From JACKCP01 sp034007295 (GTDB lineage: Bacteria; Desulfobacterota; Desulfobacteria; Desulfobacterales; JACKCP01), in assembly GCA_034007295.1 (NCBI GenBank), contig JAVERC010000052.1, positions 1-21,739 of the forward strand: a stretch of DNA of 21,739 nt, written 5' to 3'. The notes under the pieces are model-generated. The model was not told the DNA's origin. It worked only from the letters and a program-made list of their open reading frames with translations, and searched no databases. Of the stretch, positions 1 through 7,383 are shown piece by piece. Each line of letters opens with the position of its first letter. The first letter of the stretch is position 1. The translations under genes were made by a program, and so were the position numbers.

Positions 1-93
1 AAGCATGCTTTGAATAAATTTGTATCAGGGTGTGCTTTTTTTATTACATTTTCAAACTAAGGGTTTTGTTACATTTTCAGAGCGGTGATAACA
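1..93. mobile_element. Probable terminus of an IS21-family insertion sequence (body outside window)
   Basis: Two copies of a 17-bp unit, TTTT(G/A)TTACATTTTCA(G/A), lie in direct repeat at 39-55 and 64-80 with a 25-bp period. They are followed by GCGGTGATAACA ending at 93. Read on the minus strand the end begins TGTTATCACCGC and then shows repeated TGAAAATGTAA units. IS21-family ends are known to start with TG and carry several internal repeats bound by the transposase. No transposase gene lies in the window, so this is pattern recognition. The restriction-type gene starts only 26 bp further on. Confidence 0.5.
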
Positions 94-118
94 AAGCTGG
101 TTTTGCAATTATGATGCT

Positions 119-766
119 ATGATAAATAAAAGATCTCCAGATATTCAAACTATAAATGAAATTCAAGTAAAATGGTTTGAATATGTGAACCAGTCTGTAG
201 ATGAGACTTTCTTTATGACTGACATTCTTGCTCTAATATCCGATGATGAAGAGCAATACCATAATATTCAACACAGCTATGATGACTTATTGAGCAGAGC
301 AGATTCAAATGATCTACGAACAAAAGAAATAGGGGATCTAGGTGAAAGTTTGGCTTATGGACATGAGTGTAAAAGAATTTCTATTGGAGGCAGAGAAGAC
401 CTATTGCATTTGATTAAATTGATCCCAACTTCTTTTGCTGTTGGATATGACTTGCAGTCTGTTGAACTCGACGAAAGAAAAAGATATATAGAGGTTAAGA
501 CTACTATAAGTAGTAAAAATATTTCTTTCCATAGATTTCACCTTACTCCAAATGAATGGAATACAGCGAAATCGTTAGCAGACAGATACTTTGTATATAG
601 GTTATATATAAGCACGGAGTCAAAAAAACTATACATTTTACAAAATCCAGATAAACTCTATAAAGACAATAAGATTGATATGATGATAAATAGAAGTATG
701 GGGGTGGAAATAACCTTCAGCCCAGAAATTAGTGGTGAGTATCAGGAGTTGTTGTCATGGTCTTAA
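119..766 (+). CDS. DUF3883-like PD-(D/E)XK protein, putative restriction endonuclease
   Basis: A 215-residue soluble protein. The C-terminal two thirds resembles the DUF3883 nuclease-like domain: GDLGESLAYGHE (72-83, E76), VGYDLQSVE (108-116, D111) and the E-x-K core IEVKTT (124-129), followed by FHLTPNEWNTA (140-150), as in PD-(D/E)XK enzymes. The N-terminal 65 residues match nothing I recognise. Its stop overlaps the start of a C5 DNA methyltransferase by 10 bp, so the pair is most simply a type II-like restriction-modification cassette with this as the cleaving partner; that role is inferred. The ATG at 119 has no convincing ribosome-binding site, and an in-frame stop at 89-91 rules out a longer start. 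Because a likely IS21 end abuts it, the native 5' end or promoter may be lost. Recognition site unknown. Confidence 0.65.
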   Translation: MINKRSPDIQTINEIQVKWFEYVNQSVDETFFMTDILALISDDEEQYHNIQHSYDDLLSRADSNDLRTKEIGDLGESLAYGHECKRISIGGREDLLHLIKLIPTSFAVGYDLQSVELDERKRYIEVKTTISSKNISFHRFHLTPNEWNTAKSLADRYFVYRLYISTESKKLYILQNPDKLYKDNKIDMMINRSMGVEITFSPEISGEYQELLSWS

Positions 767-1809
767 TAAAAGTGGCCTCATTATTTAGTGGTTGTGGCGG
801 AACTGATTTAGGTATAGAAGGTGGGTTTGATTTTTTAGGAATACATTATAAAAGGCATAATACAGAAATTGTCTATGCAAATGATATAGAGCAATCTGCA
901 TGTGAAATATTTAATCATAACTTTAATGTAAGATGTGTAAATGAAGATATTAGGAATATAAAGGCATCAGATATTCCAAATCATGATATTCTTACCGGAG
1001 GCTTTCCTTGCCAATCATTTTCAATTGTCGCACAAAATCCGCCAAGGCTTGGCTACAAGGATGAAAAAGGAAAATTGTTCTTTGAAATGGTAAGGATTCT
1101 TAAAAAAAAACAGCCAAAAGTATTTATTGCGGAAAATGTGAAAGGCATTTTATCAGCAAACAAAAGAAAAGCATTCCCTCTAATTATCAAGAATTTCGAA
1201 GATGCCGGCTATAATGTCAATTGGAAATTATTAAACTCCGCAGATTTTGGTGTTCCTCAAAGACGAGAACGCGTTTTTATTGTCGGTGTAAGAAAAGACC
1301 TAAATTATAATATTTGTTTTCCCTCTGGTAAGTATACTAATAATCATGTTCCCCTTAAAAAAATTCTTTACTCTGACTTCGATATTCCTGAGAAATATTT
1401 TTTCAGTGATAGGGCTGTTCAAGGTTTAATGAATTCTAATAAAGCAATGAATAAAGGAAGAGCTCAAGACCCAGAAAAACCTTGTAATACTGTAGGTGCT
1501 CATTTAGCAAAAGTTTCATTAAACAGCACCGATCCAGTAATGATGACTAATGGCAGATATAGGCGTTTTCTTCCAAGAGAGGTTGCACGGATTCAATCGT
1601 TTCCAGACAGCTTTAATTTAGTAGGAACAGATTCATCACAGTATAAGGCCCTTGGGAATGCAATACCTCCAGTTTTTATGTGGAATATAGCTGATGCAAT
1701 CATAGAACAGATATTTAATAGGACGTATTCACTAAAAGAGTTCTCTGGGCAATATGAATTTGTTTTTGAAAAGGAAGAACTCTTCCGCACATCAGTGTGC
1801 TCGGGCTAA
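757..1809 (+). CDS. C5-cytosine DNA methyltransferase
   Basis: A 350-residue SAM-dependent cytosine-C5 methyltransferase with the ordered family motifs. Motif I is VASLFSGCGGTDLG (6-19). Motif IV is GGFPCQSFS (81-89), with catalytic Cys85. Motif VI is ENVKG (126-130) and motif VIII is PQRRERVFIVG (167-177). Motif IX lies around RRFLPREVARIQSFP near 270-285, and motif X is ALGNAIPP near 300-307. The target-recognition stretch between VIII and IX (about 185-265) is short, and the target sequence cannot be read from it. The start overlaps the upstream gene by 10 bp and has AGGAG at 744-748, eight bases before the ATG, so the two genes are probably translationally coupled. It presumably protects host DNA from the upstream nuclease. 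The pair sits beside mobile-element signals, which suggests horizontal acquisition. Confidence 0.93.
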   Translation: MVLIKVASLFSGCGGTDLGIEGGFDFLGIHYKRHNTEIVYANDIEQSACEIFNHNFNVRCVNEDIRNIKASDIPNHDILTGGFPCQSFSIVAQNPPRLGYKDEKGKLFFEMVRILKKKQPKVFIAENVKGILSANKRKAFPLIIKNFEDAGYNVNWKLLNSADFGVPQRRERVFIVGVRKDLNYNICFPSGKYTNNHVPLKKILYSDFDIPEKYFFSDRAVQGLMNSNKAMNKGRAQDPEKPCNTVGAHLAKVSLNSTDPVMMTNGRYRRFLPREVARIQSFPDSFNLVGTDSSQYKALGNAIPPVFMWNIADAIIEQIFNRTYSLKEFSGQYEFVFEKEELFRTSVCSG

Positions 1810-1890
1810 AGATGAGTATGGAAGATATTTGTAAAACGGAGTGATTTGTTAGATCAATAATGGACAACTTTTTAAGTTTGTTTTGACTCG

Positions 1891-1912
1891 TTCCAAAGCT
1901 CTTGCTTTGGAA
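1891..1912. repeat. REP-like perfect hairpin
   Basis: TTCCAAAG, six bases, then CTTTGGAA: an 8-bp perfect stem. No T-tract follows, so it is not a typical terminator. It resembles a family of dispersed hairpins of the form TTCCCAAGCT...GCTTGGGAA that I recall from several bacterial genomes; that resemblance is from memory only. Confidence 0.5.
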
Positions 1913-1941
1913 TGCAGTTTGAGGAATAGAATTTGTTCAAA

Positions 1942-1968
1942 GGGTCAGGTCTGATCTTGACTTATTGC
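1942..1968. repeat. Possible relic of a REP-associated or IS200-like element end
   Basis: The segment around GGGTCAGGTCTGATCTTGA resembles sequence I have seen flanking REP-associated tyrosine transposase genes, and TCAGG...CTTGA is an imperfect palindrome. No transposase ORF is present here, so at most this is a remnant. Confidence 0.3.
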
Positions 1969-2159
1969 ACAGTAAAAAAAGTCAAAACAAGATTTTATCT
2001 TTTTTCAGAACCTCTGCACTTCCAGAAAGACCTTAAAATGAAGTAAAAAATCTAAAAAATGTAAATAACCAAAAAACAAATGTTTAAAAATAACCAATAA
2101 ATTTAAACTACTTACAAATGTTTTAAACAAAAATTATTAACAATGATAATAAACTTTTT

Positions 2160-2786
2160 TTATGGTTTCAAAATCCGCCCGTTTTCCATAACATAAACAA
2201 AATCTCCTATTTCACTTGCTTCTTCATGGTCATGGGTAACCAGAACAACAGGGCAGTTTATTTTGTCCCTTGCGGAAATCAGAAATTCACAGCCTTTTTT
2301 CCTGTTTTTAGGGTCAAGGGATGAAAAAGGCTCATCTAAAAGAAGGATATCAGGCTGTCTTGCAATTGCCTGTGCCAAAGCTGCTCTCTGCCTTTCTCCG
2401 CCTGATGCTTTTGAAGGTTTTCTTTTTCTTAAATGGGAAATTTTGAAATGCTCAATAAGCTCATTTCCAAAGTCTTTGTCTTTTGCTGTGTATAAAATAT
2501 TTTTTTCAATATTCCAGTGCGGAAAAAGAGTGTATTCCTGAAAAACATAGGAAATTTTTCTTTTATGGGGAGGAATGTTTACTTTTGTTTTACTTGAAAA
2601 AAGAGTTTTATCCTTAATTTCAATTTTTCCGGTACTTGGTTTTTCAAGTCCTGCAATAAGCCTTAAAAGTGTTGTTTTTCCTGCACCTGAATCTCCGATT
2701 ATTGAAACAGCACCTTTTGCATCGCAATTAATTTCAGCATTTACAGAAAAATTTTTCCTTATTTTTTCAACATATACTTTAAGCAT
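2160..2786 (-). CDS. modC: Molybdate ABC transporter ATP-binding protein ModC (short form)
   Basis: A 208-residue ABC ATPase that would energise molybdate import with ModB. It has Walker A GDSGAGKTT (31-39), Q-loop Gln83 in YVFQEYTLFP, a signature variant ASGGERQR (127-134), Walker B ILLLDEP (147-153) with a D-loop SSLD, and H-loop VTHDHEEA (183-190, His185). I start at 2786 rather than the upstream in-frame ATG at 2816: this ATG overlaps the modB stop as TAATG, the usual coupling, and places the first beta-strand correctly. The protein ends right after the ATPase domain (MENGRILKP). The C-terminal TOBE/Mop regulatory domain, which makes typical ModC about 350 residues, is absent. A related tungstate or sulfate transporter ATPase is possible, but order and neighbours favour molybdate. 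Confidence 0.85.
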   Translation of the reverse strand: MLKVYVEKIRKNFSVNAEINCDAKGAVSIIGDSGAGKTTLLRLIAGLEKPSTGKIEIKDKTLFSSKTKVNIPPHKRKISYVFQEYTLFPHWNIEKNILYTAKDKDFGNELIEHFKISHLRKRKPSKASGGERQRAALAQAIARQPDILLLDEPFSSLDPKNRKKGCEFLISARDKINCPVVLVTHDHEEASEIGDFVYVMENGRILKP

Positions 2787-3439
2787 TATTTTCTTAAAAC
2801 TCCTGTAATAAGCCATGAAAAGAAAAGTCCTGTTACAAGCAAAATTGCAGACATTTTAAAGGCTCCTGAATAATCAAGCATTTCAACAGACTCAAATATT
2901 GAAACAGAAGCAGTTTTTGTTTTGCCCGGAATTGCTCCTCCAACCATTAGAACAACTCCAAATTCTCCAAGACAATGGGAAAAAACAAGGGCACATGATG
3001 CTGCAATTCCTCCAATTGAGTTTGGAATTATTACCATGAAAAAAGTTTTTAATTCTGAAAATCCAAGCATTTTTGATGCTTCAACAAGACGTTTGTCAAG
3101 TTTTTCAAACGATGCTGACATTGGCTGAAAAGCATATGGAATATTTGAAACCATAAGTGCTAAGAAAAGTCCCTGAAAAGTAAATACAAGCCTTTTTCCT
3201 GTAATATTTTCATAAAACTGACCTAAAAATGACTCCGGAGACATGGCAAGAAGAAGTAAAAAACCAAGAACAGTCGGAGGGATAAAAAGAGGAAGATTTA
3301 AAAAAGCCTGGGTAAAGGTTTTCCCGTAAAAGTTTTTAAAGCTTATTAAATATGACAAAGGCATTATTAAAATTATAAGAAACGGAGTAACAAAAAGAGC
3401 GATTTTGATTGTGAGAAAAAGAGATGTTATGTCTGTCAT
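2786..3439 (-). CDS. modB: Molybdate ABC transporter permease ModB
   Basis: A 217-residue integral membrane protein with about five to six hydrophobic segments, forming the channel for molybdate import. The cytoplasmic EAA loop that contacts the ATPase is visible as EASKMLGFSELKTFFMVIIP, about residues 141-160, followed by the family-typical CLGEFGVVLMVGG stretch. It lies 20 bp downstream of modA, and its stop codon overlaps the modC start by one base. That gives a modA-modB-modC operon read leftwards. The Shine-Dalgarno sequence before the ATG (GGGA) is weak, so translation may depend on coupling to modA. Confidence 0.9.
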   Translation of the reverse strand: MTDITSLFLTIKIALFVTPFLIILIMPLSYLISFKNFYGKTFTQAFLNLPLFIPPTVLGFLLLLAMSPESFLGQFYENITGKRLVFTFQGLFLALMVSNIPYAFQPMSASFEKLDKRLVEASKMLGFSELKTFFMVIIPNSIGGIAASCALVFSHCLGEFGVVLMVGGAIPGKTKTASVSIFESVEMLDYSGAFKMSAILLVTGLFFSWLITGVLRK

Positions 3440-3459
3440 TTGTAAGTCCCAAAAACTTT

Positions 3460-4173
3460 TCAGGGTTTTTCATAACCATATTTTTTTAAAATATTGTCTG
3501 ATTTTTTAACATATTCCACAAAATTATATGCAGACTTTTTTGCCTTTAAAATGCAGCCTCCCTGAATAACTGGTTCTGCTTCATCAAGACTTAAATAAAA
3601 ACCGGTTTTTCCTTTTTCAGATAAAGCCTGGGACAGAGCACAAAATCCTGAATCAGTAAAACCTGAAAATGCATACTGAAATGACTGGGAAACATTTTTT
3701 CCAAAAACAAGTTTGTCTTTATATTTTAAAAGTCCCTTTTTTTCTAAAAGCTCATAAACTGTTTTTCCATAGGGTGCTGCATCTGGAAGAGCAATTGAAA
3801 CGCTTTTTGAATTTTTAAAAACATCCTCAAAATTTTTCAAAATTTTCAGATTTTCAAATTTTGTCCATAAAACTGATTTTCCCTTTGCATAAAGAAAAAA
3901 ATCTTTTCCGGTTTTGTTTTGCACAAGAAGTTCAGGCCTTTTTGTGTCAGCAGCAAAAAAAATGTCAAATGGTGCACTGTTTATTATCTGAGAGTAAAGC
4001 ATTCCGGTTGAACCAAAAACCGGAGTGATTTTAACCTGATATTCTTTTTCAAAATTTTTGCTTATTTCCTTCATTGGAAGAATAAAGTTTGCAGCACAGG
4101 CAATTTTAAGTTCTTCGCAAAAACCATAATAAGGAATCAAAAGCAGTATTAAGACAATTTTTAAAACCTTCAT
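3460..4173 (-). CDS. modA: Molybdate-binding periplasmic protein ModA
   Basis: A 237-residue secreted solute-binding protein that captures molybdate for ModBC. It begins with a signal peptide (MKVLKIVLILLLIPYYGFC, then EELKIACAANF). The mature part shows ModA hallmarks: AANFILPMKEI, FGSTGMLYSQI, APFDIFFAADT, and SVSIALPDAAPYG towards the middle. I start at 4173, where AAGGA lies about nine bases upstream. An in-frame start at 4200 would add nine residues ahead of the signal peptide and has no ribosome-binding site. The cysteine near the signal-peptide end leaves open a lipoprotein, but the surrounding residues are not a clear lipobox. It is first in modABC, supplying Mo for the nitrogenase cofactor. 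Confidence 0.9.
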   Translation of the reverse strand: MKVLKIVLILLLIPYYGFCEELKIACAANFILPMKEISKNFEKEYQVKITPVFGSTGMLYSQIINSAPFDIFFAADTKRPELLVQNKTGKDFFLYAKGKSVLWTKFENLKILKNFEDVFKNSKSVSIALPDAAPYGKTVYELLEKKGLLKYKDKLVFGKNVSQSFQYAFSGFTDSGFCALSQALSEKGKTGFYLSLDEAEPVIQGGCILKAKKSAYNFVEYVKKSDNILKKYGYEKP

Positions 4174-4267
4174 TTTTTTATTTCCTTTTTGTTTGGTCAC
4201 TGAATAAGAATCTTGTTTTTTTGGCCAGTTAATATGTAGATTATTATGATTTTAAAATAATAAAAAG

Positions 4268-4302
4268 AGTCTTATTTGACTTTTTTTATGCCAAATAAGA
4301 CT
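4268..4302 (-). terminator. Rho-independent terminator after nifV
   Basis: A perfect 11-bp stem (AGTCTTATTTG at 4268-4278 and CAAATAAGACT at 4292-4302) with a 13-base loop. On the minus strand it is followed by CTTTTTATTATTTT. It lies 12 bp past the nifV stop, so it ends the glnK-amtB-nifV transcript and separates it from modABC. The plus-strand side is also T-rich. Confidence 0.8.
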
Positions 4303-4313
4303 TGATTTATTTT

Positions 4314-5411
4314 TTAAACTGCTTGATTTTCAATCAAAAGTTTAAGCTCATTTTTATCAAGAGGCCTTTTTTTATCAAGAGATAAGTTTTTAATGTTTTC
4401 CACAAGCATTTCAAACTGTGGATCTTTTAACATTATGCCTGTTTTTCCAATAAGATTTTTCACAGCAGCCTTTCCTGTTTTAAGTCCAATGGCTGTTTTT
4501 CTTTTTTCACCTGTAAGTTCAGGCGGATAAGGCTCCATGAGCAGAGGATCTTTTCCTATTGCATGAACATGGATTCCTGATTCGCATGAAAAAATATCTT
4601 TTCCTGCAAAAGCCTTTATTCTTGAAATTTTTATGTCTGCAAGCTTTGAAACCTTTATGCACAGATTTTTAATTTCAATGAGATTGTAATTGTTCCTGTT
4701 CATTACAACAAGCCTTGAAGCAATCTCCTCCAGTGGTGTAATTCCGGAACGCTCGCCAATTCCAAGAATGCTTGCGTCTGTGTAATCTGCACCTTTTTCA
4801 AGTGCTGCAACTGAATTTCCGGATGCAAGACCAAAATCATTGTGAAAATGAACTCCTATTTCAAGGTCTGTTTCGTTTCTGAAAAATGAAATCAGATCTC
4901 CTGCCATTAAAGGTGAAACAAGTCCTCTTGTGTCTGAAAACCGTATTCTGAAACCTCCGTTTGACTTAACAGCTTTGATTGCTTTTTTTATAAAGTCAAA
5001 ATCCGCTCCGTAAAGGTCTTCAAATCCAACAGTTACTTCCATTCCTGAAAGGGAGGCTTTTCTCACGTTTGCTGATACCCTTTCAAGAAGCTCTTCCTTT
5101 GTGGTTTCAAGCCTTTTTTCAATGTGCTGCTTTGAAGAGGGAACGCCAATATTTATTCTTTTGATTCTGTAATCTGCCGCAAGCTCGATATCCTTTTGTC
5201 TGCATGGAGACCATACTGAAATAATTGAATTTTCAATTTTTTCTCCGCTCCATTTAAAAAGTTCGTCTATTCCCTTCATTCCTGTCCAGCCTGCTTCAAT
5301 TTCTTCAATTCCTGAAGCTGCAAGACTTTTGATGATTTCTTTTTTTTCTTCATTATCAAAGTAGGTGTTGAAAAGCTGAAAACCTTCTCTAAGGGTTGTA
5401 TCAATAATCAT
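4314..5411 (-). CDS. nifV: Homocitrate synthase NifV
   Basis: A 365-residue member of the isopropylmalate/homocitrate synthase (HMGL-like TIM barrel) family. It condenses acetyl-CoA with 2-oxoglutarate to homocitrate, the organic ligand of FeMo-co. The N-terminal motif is DTTLREGFQ (4-12; usual form DTTLRDGEQ). The metal-binding HxH is VHFHNDFG (187-194; His188, His190), followed by GADYTDASILGIGERSG. Length fits NifV. Homocitrate rather than isopropylmalate synthase is inferred from the nif, amt and mod neighbours and from the short C-terminus without the LeuA regulatory domain. The ATG has AGGAG eight bases upstream. It is the last gene of the operon begun by glnK. Confidence 0.88.
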   Translation of the reverse strand: MIIDTTLREGFQLFNTYFDNEEKKEIIKSLAASGIEEIEAGWTGMKGIDELFKWSGEKIENSIISVWSPCRQKDIELAADYRIKRINIGVPSSKQHIEKRLETTKEELLERVSANVRKASLSGMEVTVGFEDLYGADFDFIKKAIKAVKSNGGFRIRFSDTRGLVSPLMAGDLISFFRNETDLEIGVHFHNDFGLASGNSVAALEKGADYTDASILGIGERSGITPLEEIASRLVVMNRNNYNLIEIKNLCIKVSKLADIKISRIKAFAGKDIFSCESGIHVHAIGKDPLLMEPYPPELTGEKRKTAIGLKTGKAAVKNLIGKTGIMLKDPQFEMLVENIKNLSLDKKRPLDKNELKLLIENQAV

Positions 5412-5430
5412 GGTAAAAGCTCCTTTCTTT

Positions 5431-5461
5431 GCAGTGCCGGATTTTAAGTTTCCGGCACTGC
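5431..5461 (-). other. GC-rich intercistronic hairpin between amtB and nifV
   Basis: A perfect 10-bp stem, GCAGTGCCGG (5431-5440) with CCGGCACTGC (5452-5461), and an 11-base loop. It starts a few bases past the amtB stop and ends just before the nifV ribosome-binding site. No T-run follows on the minus strand, so full termination is unlikely. It may be an attenuating, processing or RNA-stabilising element. Confidence 0.75.
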
Positions 5462-5467
5462 ATTTAC

Positions 5468-6799
5468 TTATCCCTGGATATAGGATGATACTTCAAAGTC
5501 GGGGTATGCATTACCTCCGTGTTCTGTCTGGTCAAGTCCTGTCATTTCCTCTTCTTTGGAAACTCTCAGTCCTATTGTTTTGTCAATGAGCTTGAACAGG
5601 ATGAAAGCAAGAGGGAATGTCCATGCAAAACATGCTGCTATTCCTATAAGCTGAACTCCTATTATTGATGCTGATGTTCCGCCCATATTGAATATCCCTG
5701 CTGCAAGAGTTCCCCATGCACCGCATACGCCGTGAACTGAAACTGCACCAACAGGATCATCAACTCTGATTTTTTCAAAGAACAGTACAGAAAAGACTAC
5801 TATTACCCCTGCTATTGCTCCGATTATTATACTGCTCATTGGAGAAACTGTTGCACAGGGACTTGTGATTGCAACAAGGCCGGCAAGAGCACCGTTCAAA
5901 CTCATGCTTATCTCTGGTTTCCCGAATTTAACCCATGAGGTAATCATTGCAAGAATTGATCCTGCGGCTGCTGCAAGGTTTGTATTTACAAAGATCATTG
6001 CTATGTCTTTATTTGCTGCTGTTGTTGATCCGGGGTTGAATCCGAACCATCCAAGCCACAGGATGAATACTCCAAGTGCTGCAAGAGGAATATTGTGTCC
6101 TGGAATTGGTCTGATTTTTCCGTCTTTTGTGTATTTCCCGATTCTTGGTCCAAGAACTATTGCCCCTGCAAGAGCTGCCCATCCGCCTACGGAGTGAACT
6201 ACAGTTGAACCTGCAAAATCTATGAATCCAAGTCCTTCAAGCCATCCGCTTCCATTGAAAAGGCTTCCCCACGCCCATCCGCCGAAAATCGGGTAAATTA
6301 TTGCACTTAAGCCTATTGAATAAAAAATATAGCCTATAAATTTTGTTCTTTCAGCCATTGCACCTGATACTATTGTTGCAGCAGTTGCACAAAATACTGC
6401 CTGAAACATCCAGAAAGCCAGAACCCATGGATCTCCGCCTGGTGTGTAGTCGCTCAGGAAGAATCCTGTTGTACCGATGAATCCGCCCTTTGAAACACCA
6501 AACATAAGGCCGAAACCTACAGCAAAAAATACAATTGAGCCGATACTGAAGTCCATGAGGTTTTTCATCATTATATTGATGGAGTTCTTGGCTCTTGTAA
6601 AACCTGCCTCAACAAGTGCAAATCCTGCCTGCATGAAGAAAACAAGACCTGCTGCAATAAGTGTCCACAAATAGTCTGCGTGTGACTGTACAAGTTCTAT
6701 GGCGGCTCTGTTCGATTCAAGAGTTATCGGATCATCGCCTGCAAAAGCAAGAGAAGCAGGTAGAGCAAGCCAGATGCCAAGGTTCAAAAATAATTTCAT
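5468..6799 (-). CDS. amtB: Ammonium transporter AmtB
   Basis: A 443-residue Amt/Mep/Rh-family channel that conducts ammonium across the inner membrane and is gated by GlnK. It has a cleavable signal peptide (about residues 1-20, ending ALPASLAFA) and about eleven hydrophobic segments. The twin pore histidines appear in VVHSVGGWAALAG and SVHGVCGAWGT. Other family signatures are FALVEAGFTRAKN and FGFNPGSTTAANKD. The start has GGAGG five bases upstream. It follows glnK by 38 bp, the conserved glnK-amtB pairing, so the two are co-transcribed from the sigma-54 promoter upstream of glnK. Linkage to nifV in the same operon ties ammonium scavenging and sensing to cofactor synthesis under nitrogen limitation. 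Confidence 0.96.
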   Translation of the reverse strand: MKLFLNLGIWLALPASLAFAGDDPITLESNRAAIELVQSHADYLWTLIAAGLVFFMQAGFALVEAGFTRAKNSINIMMKNLMDFSIGSIVFFAVGFGLMFGVSKGGFIGTTGFFLSDYTPGGDPWVLAFWMFQAVFCATAATIVSGAMAERTKFIGYIFYSIGLSAIIYPIFGGWAWGSLFNGSGWLEGLGFIDFAGSTVVHSVGGWAALAGAIVLGPRIGKYTKDGKIRPIPGHNIPLAALGVFILWLGWFGFNPGSTTAANKDIAMIFVNTNLAAAAGSILAMITSWVKFGKPEISMSLNGALAGLVAITSPCATVSPMSSIIIGAIAGVIVVFSVLFFEKIRVDDPVGAVSVHGVCGAWGTLAAGIFNMGGTSASIIGVQLIGIAACFAWTFPLAFILFKLIDKTIGLRVSKEEEMTGLDQTEHGGNAYPDFEVSSYIQG

Positions 6800-6837
6800 A
6801 ATTTCCTCCCTAAAAGTCTTTATTGAATATTAAAAAT

Positions 6838-7176
6838 TTATAATGCAGATTCGCCGTTTTCACCGGTTCTTATGCGGACTGCACTTTCAACCGGAATAAC
6901 AAAAATTTTGCCGTCTCCGATTTTCCCTGTTGCTGCTACTCCGATTATTGTTTTCAATGCACTTTCAACCTTTGAATCCTCAACAACAACCTCGACCTTG
7001 ACCTTGGAAACAAAATCAACCTGATATTCAGCTCCTCTGTATATTTCCTGGTGGCCTTTCTGCCTTCCAAAGCCTTTTACTTCGCTTACGGTCATTCCAT
7101 TGATTCCCAGAGTTGTGAGTTTTTCCTTTACATCATCAAGTCTGAAAGGTTTGATAATCGCTTCAATTTTTTTCAT
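6838..7176 (-). CDS. glnK: PII nitrogen-regulatory protein (GlnK/GlnB family)
   Basis: A 112-residue PII trimer subunit that senses ATP/ADP and 2-oxoglutarate. It contains the T-loop GFGRQKGHQEIYRGAEYQVDF with the conserved uridylylation tyrosine at residue 51, the B-loop TGKIGDGKIFV and the C-loop RIRTGE. Its place immediately before amtB indicates GlnK, which docks on AmtB to block ammonium uptake when nitrogen is plentiful. AAGGAG lies just upstream of the ATG, and a sigma-54 promoter about 50 bp upstream indicates nitrogen-starvation control. GlnB would be the alternative name, since sequence alone does not separate the two. Confidence 0.96.
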   Translation of the reverse strand: MKKIEAIIKPFRLDDVKEKLTTLGINGMTVSEVKGFGRQKGHQEIYRGAEYQVDFVSKVKVEVVVEDSKVESALKTIIGVAATGKIGDGKIFVIPVESAVRIRTGENGESAL

Positions 7177-7226
7177 AAGTCCCTCTCCTTAAAAAATTTG
7201 CCTTTTTACCGCCTGCTATCTGACAA

Positions 7227-7242
7227 TGCACAACTCTTGCCA
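7227..7242 (-). promoter_or_regulatory. Sigma-54 (-24/-12) promoter for glnK-amtB-nifV
   Basis: Read on the minus strand the site is TGGCAAGAGTTGTGCA. The -24 GG and -12 GC are separated by exactly ten bases, and the site matches YTGGCACG-N4-TTGC at most positions. Predicted transcription start is near 7217, giving a leader of about 40 bases before glnK. Confidence 0.75.
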
Positions 7243-7346
7243 TGTTTTTTAGAGATGTAGTTTTTTTGATATAACTTATTGATAATAAAGGTTATAAAAA
7301 AATAATCCCGTTATTCTTATAAGCAGTGATTAATTTGGTTATTTTT

Positions 7347-7370
7347 ATAACTAATTGTTTTTATAGTTAT
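7347..7370. promoter_or_regulatory. Candidate operator ATAACTA-N10-TAGTTAT
   Basis: A perfect 7-bp inverted repeat with a ten-base spacer, the best of the ATAAC/GTTAT pairs here. The left half also pairs with GTTAT at 7338-7342 across four bases. It lies about 105 bp upstream of the glnK -24 element, a usual distance for an enhancer-binding activator site. The protein that would bind it is unknown. Confidence 0.4.
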
Positions 7371-7383
7371 ATTTCGATAAAAG

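Larger units (their letters stand above)
1810..2159. other. Gene-free AT-rich spacer between the methyltransferase and modC
   Basis: No coding frame is convincing in these 350 bp. The left half holds the hairpin at 1891-1912 and the element-like stretch at 1942-1968. The right half (about 2040-2130) is very AT-rich, with two interleaved direct repeats: AAATAACCAA at 2063-2072 and 2088-2097, and ACAAATGTTT at 2076-2085 and 2114-2123. The segment marks the border between the restriction-modification cassette and the metabolic genes. I see no clear rho-independent terminator for either flanking gene. Confidence 0.6.

Noticed and set aside
2787..2816. Upstream ATG for modC at 2816
   Set aside because: It would put ten extra residues inside the modB coding region. 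The TAATG overlap at 2784-2788 is the more natural coupled start.
4174..4200. Upstream ATG for modA at 4200
   Set aside because: No ribosome-binding site, and it would place nine hydrophilic residues ahead of the signal peptide; 4173 has AAGGA upstream.
5865..6197. Plus-strand open frame inside amtB
   Set aside because: It is antisense to a clear AmtB coding sequence with all family motifs, and has no homology I recognise.
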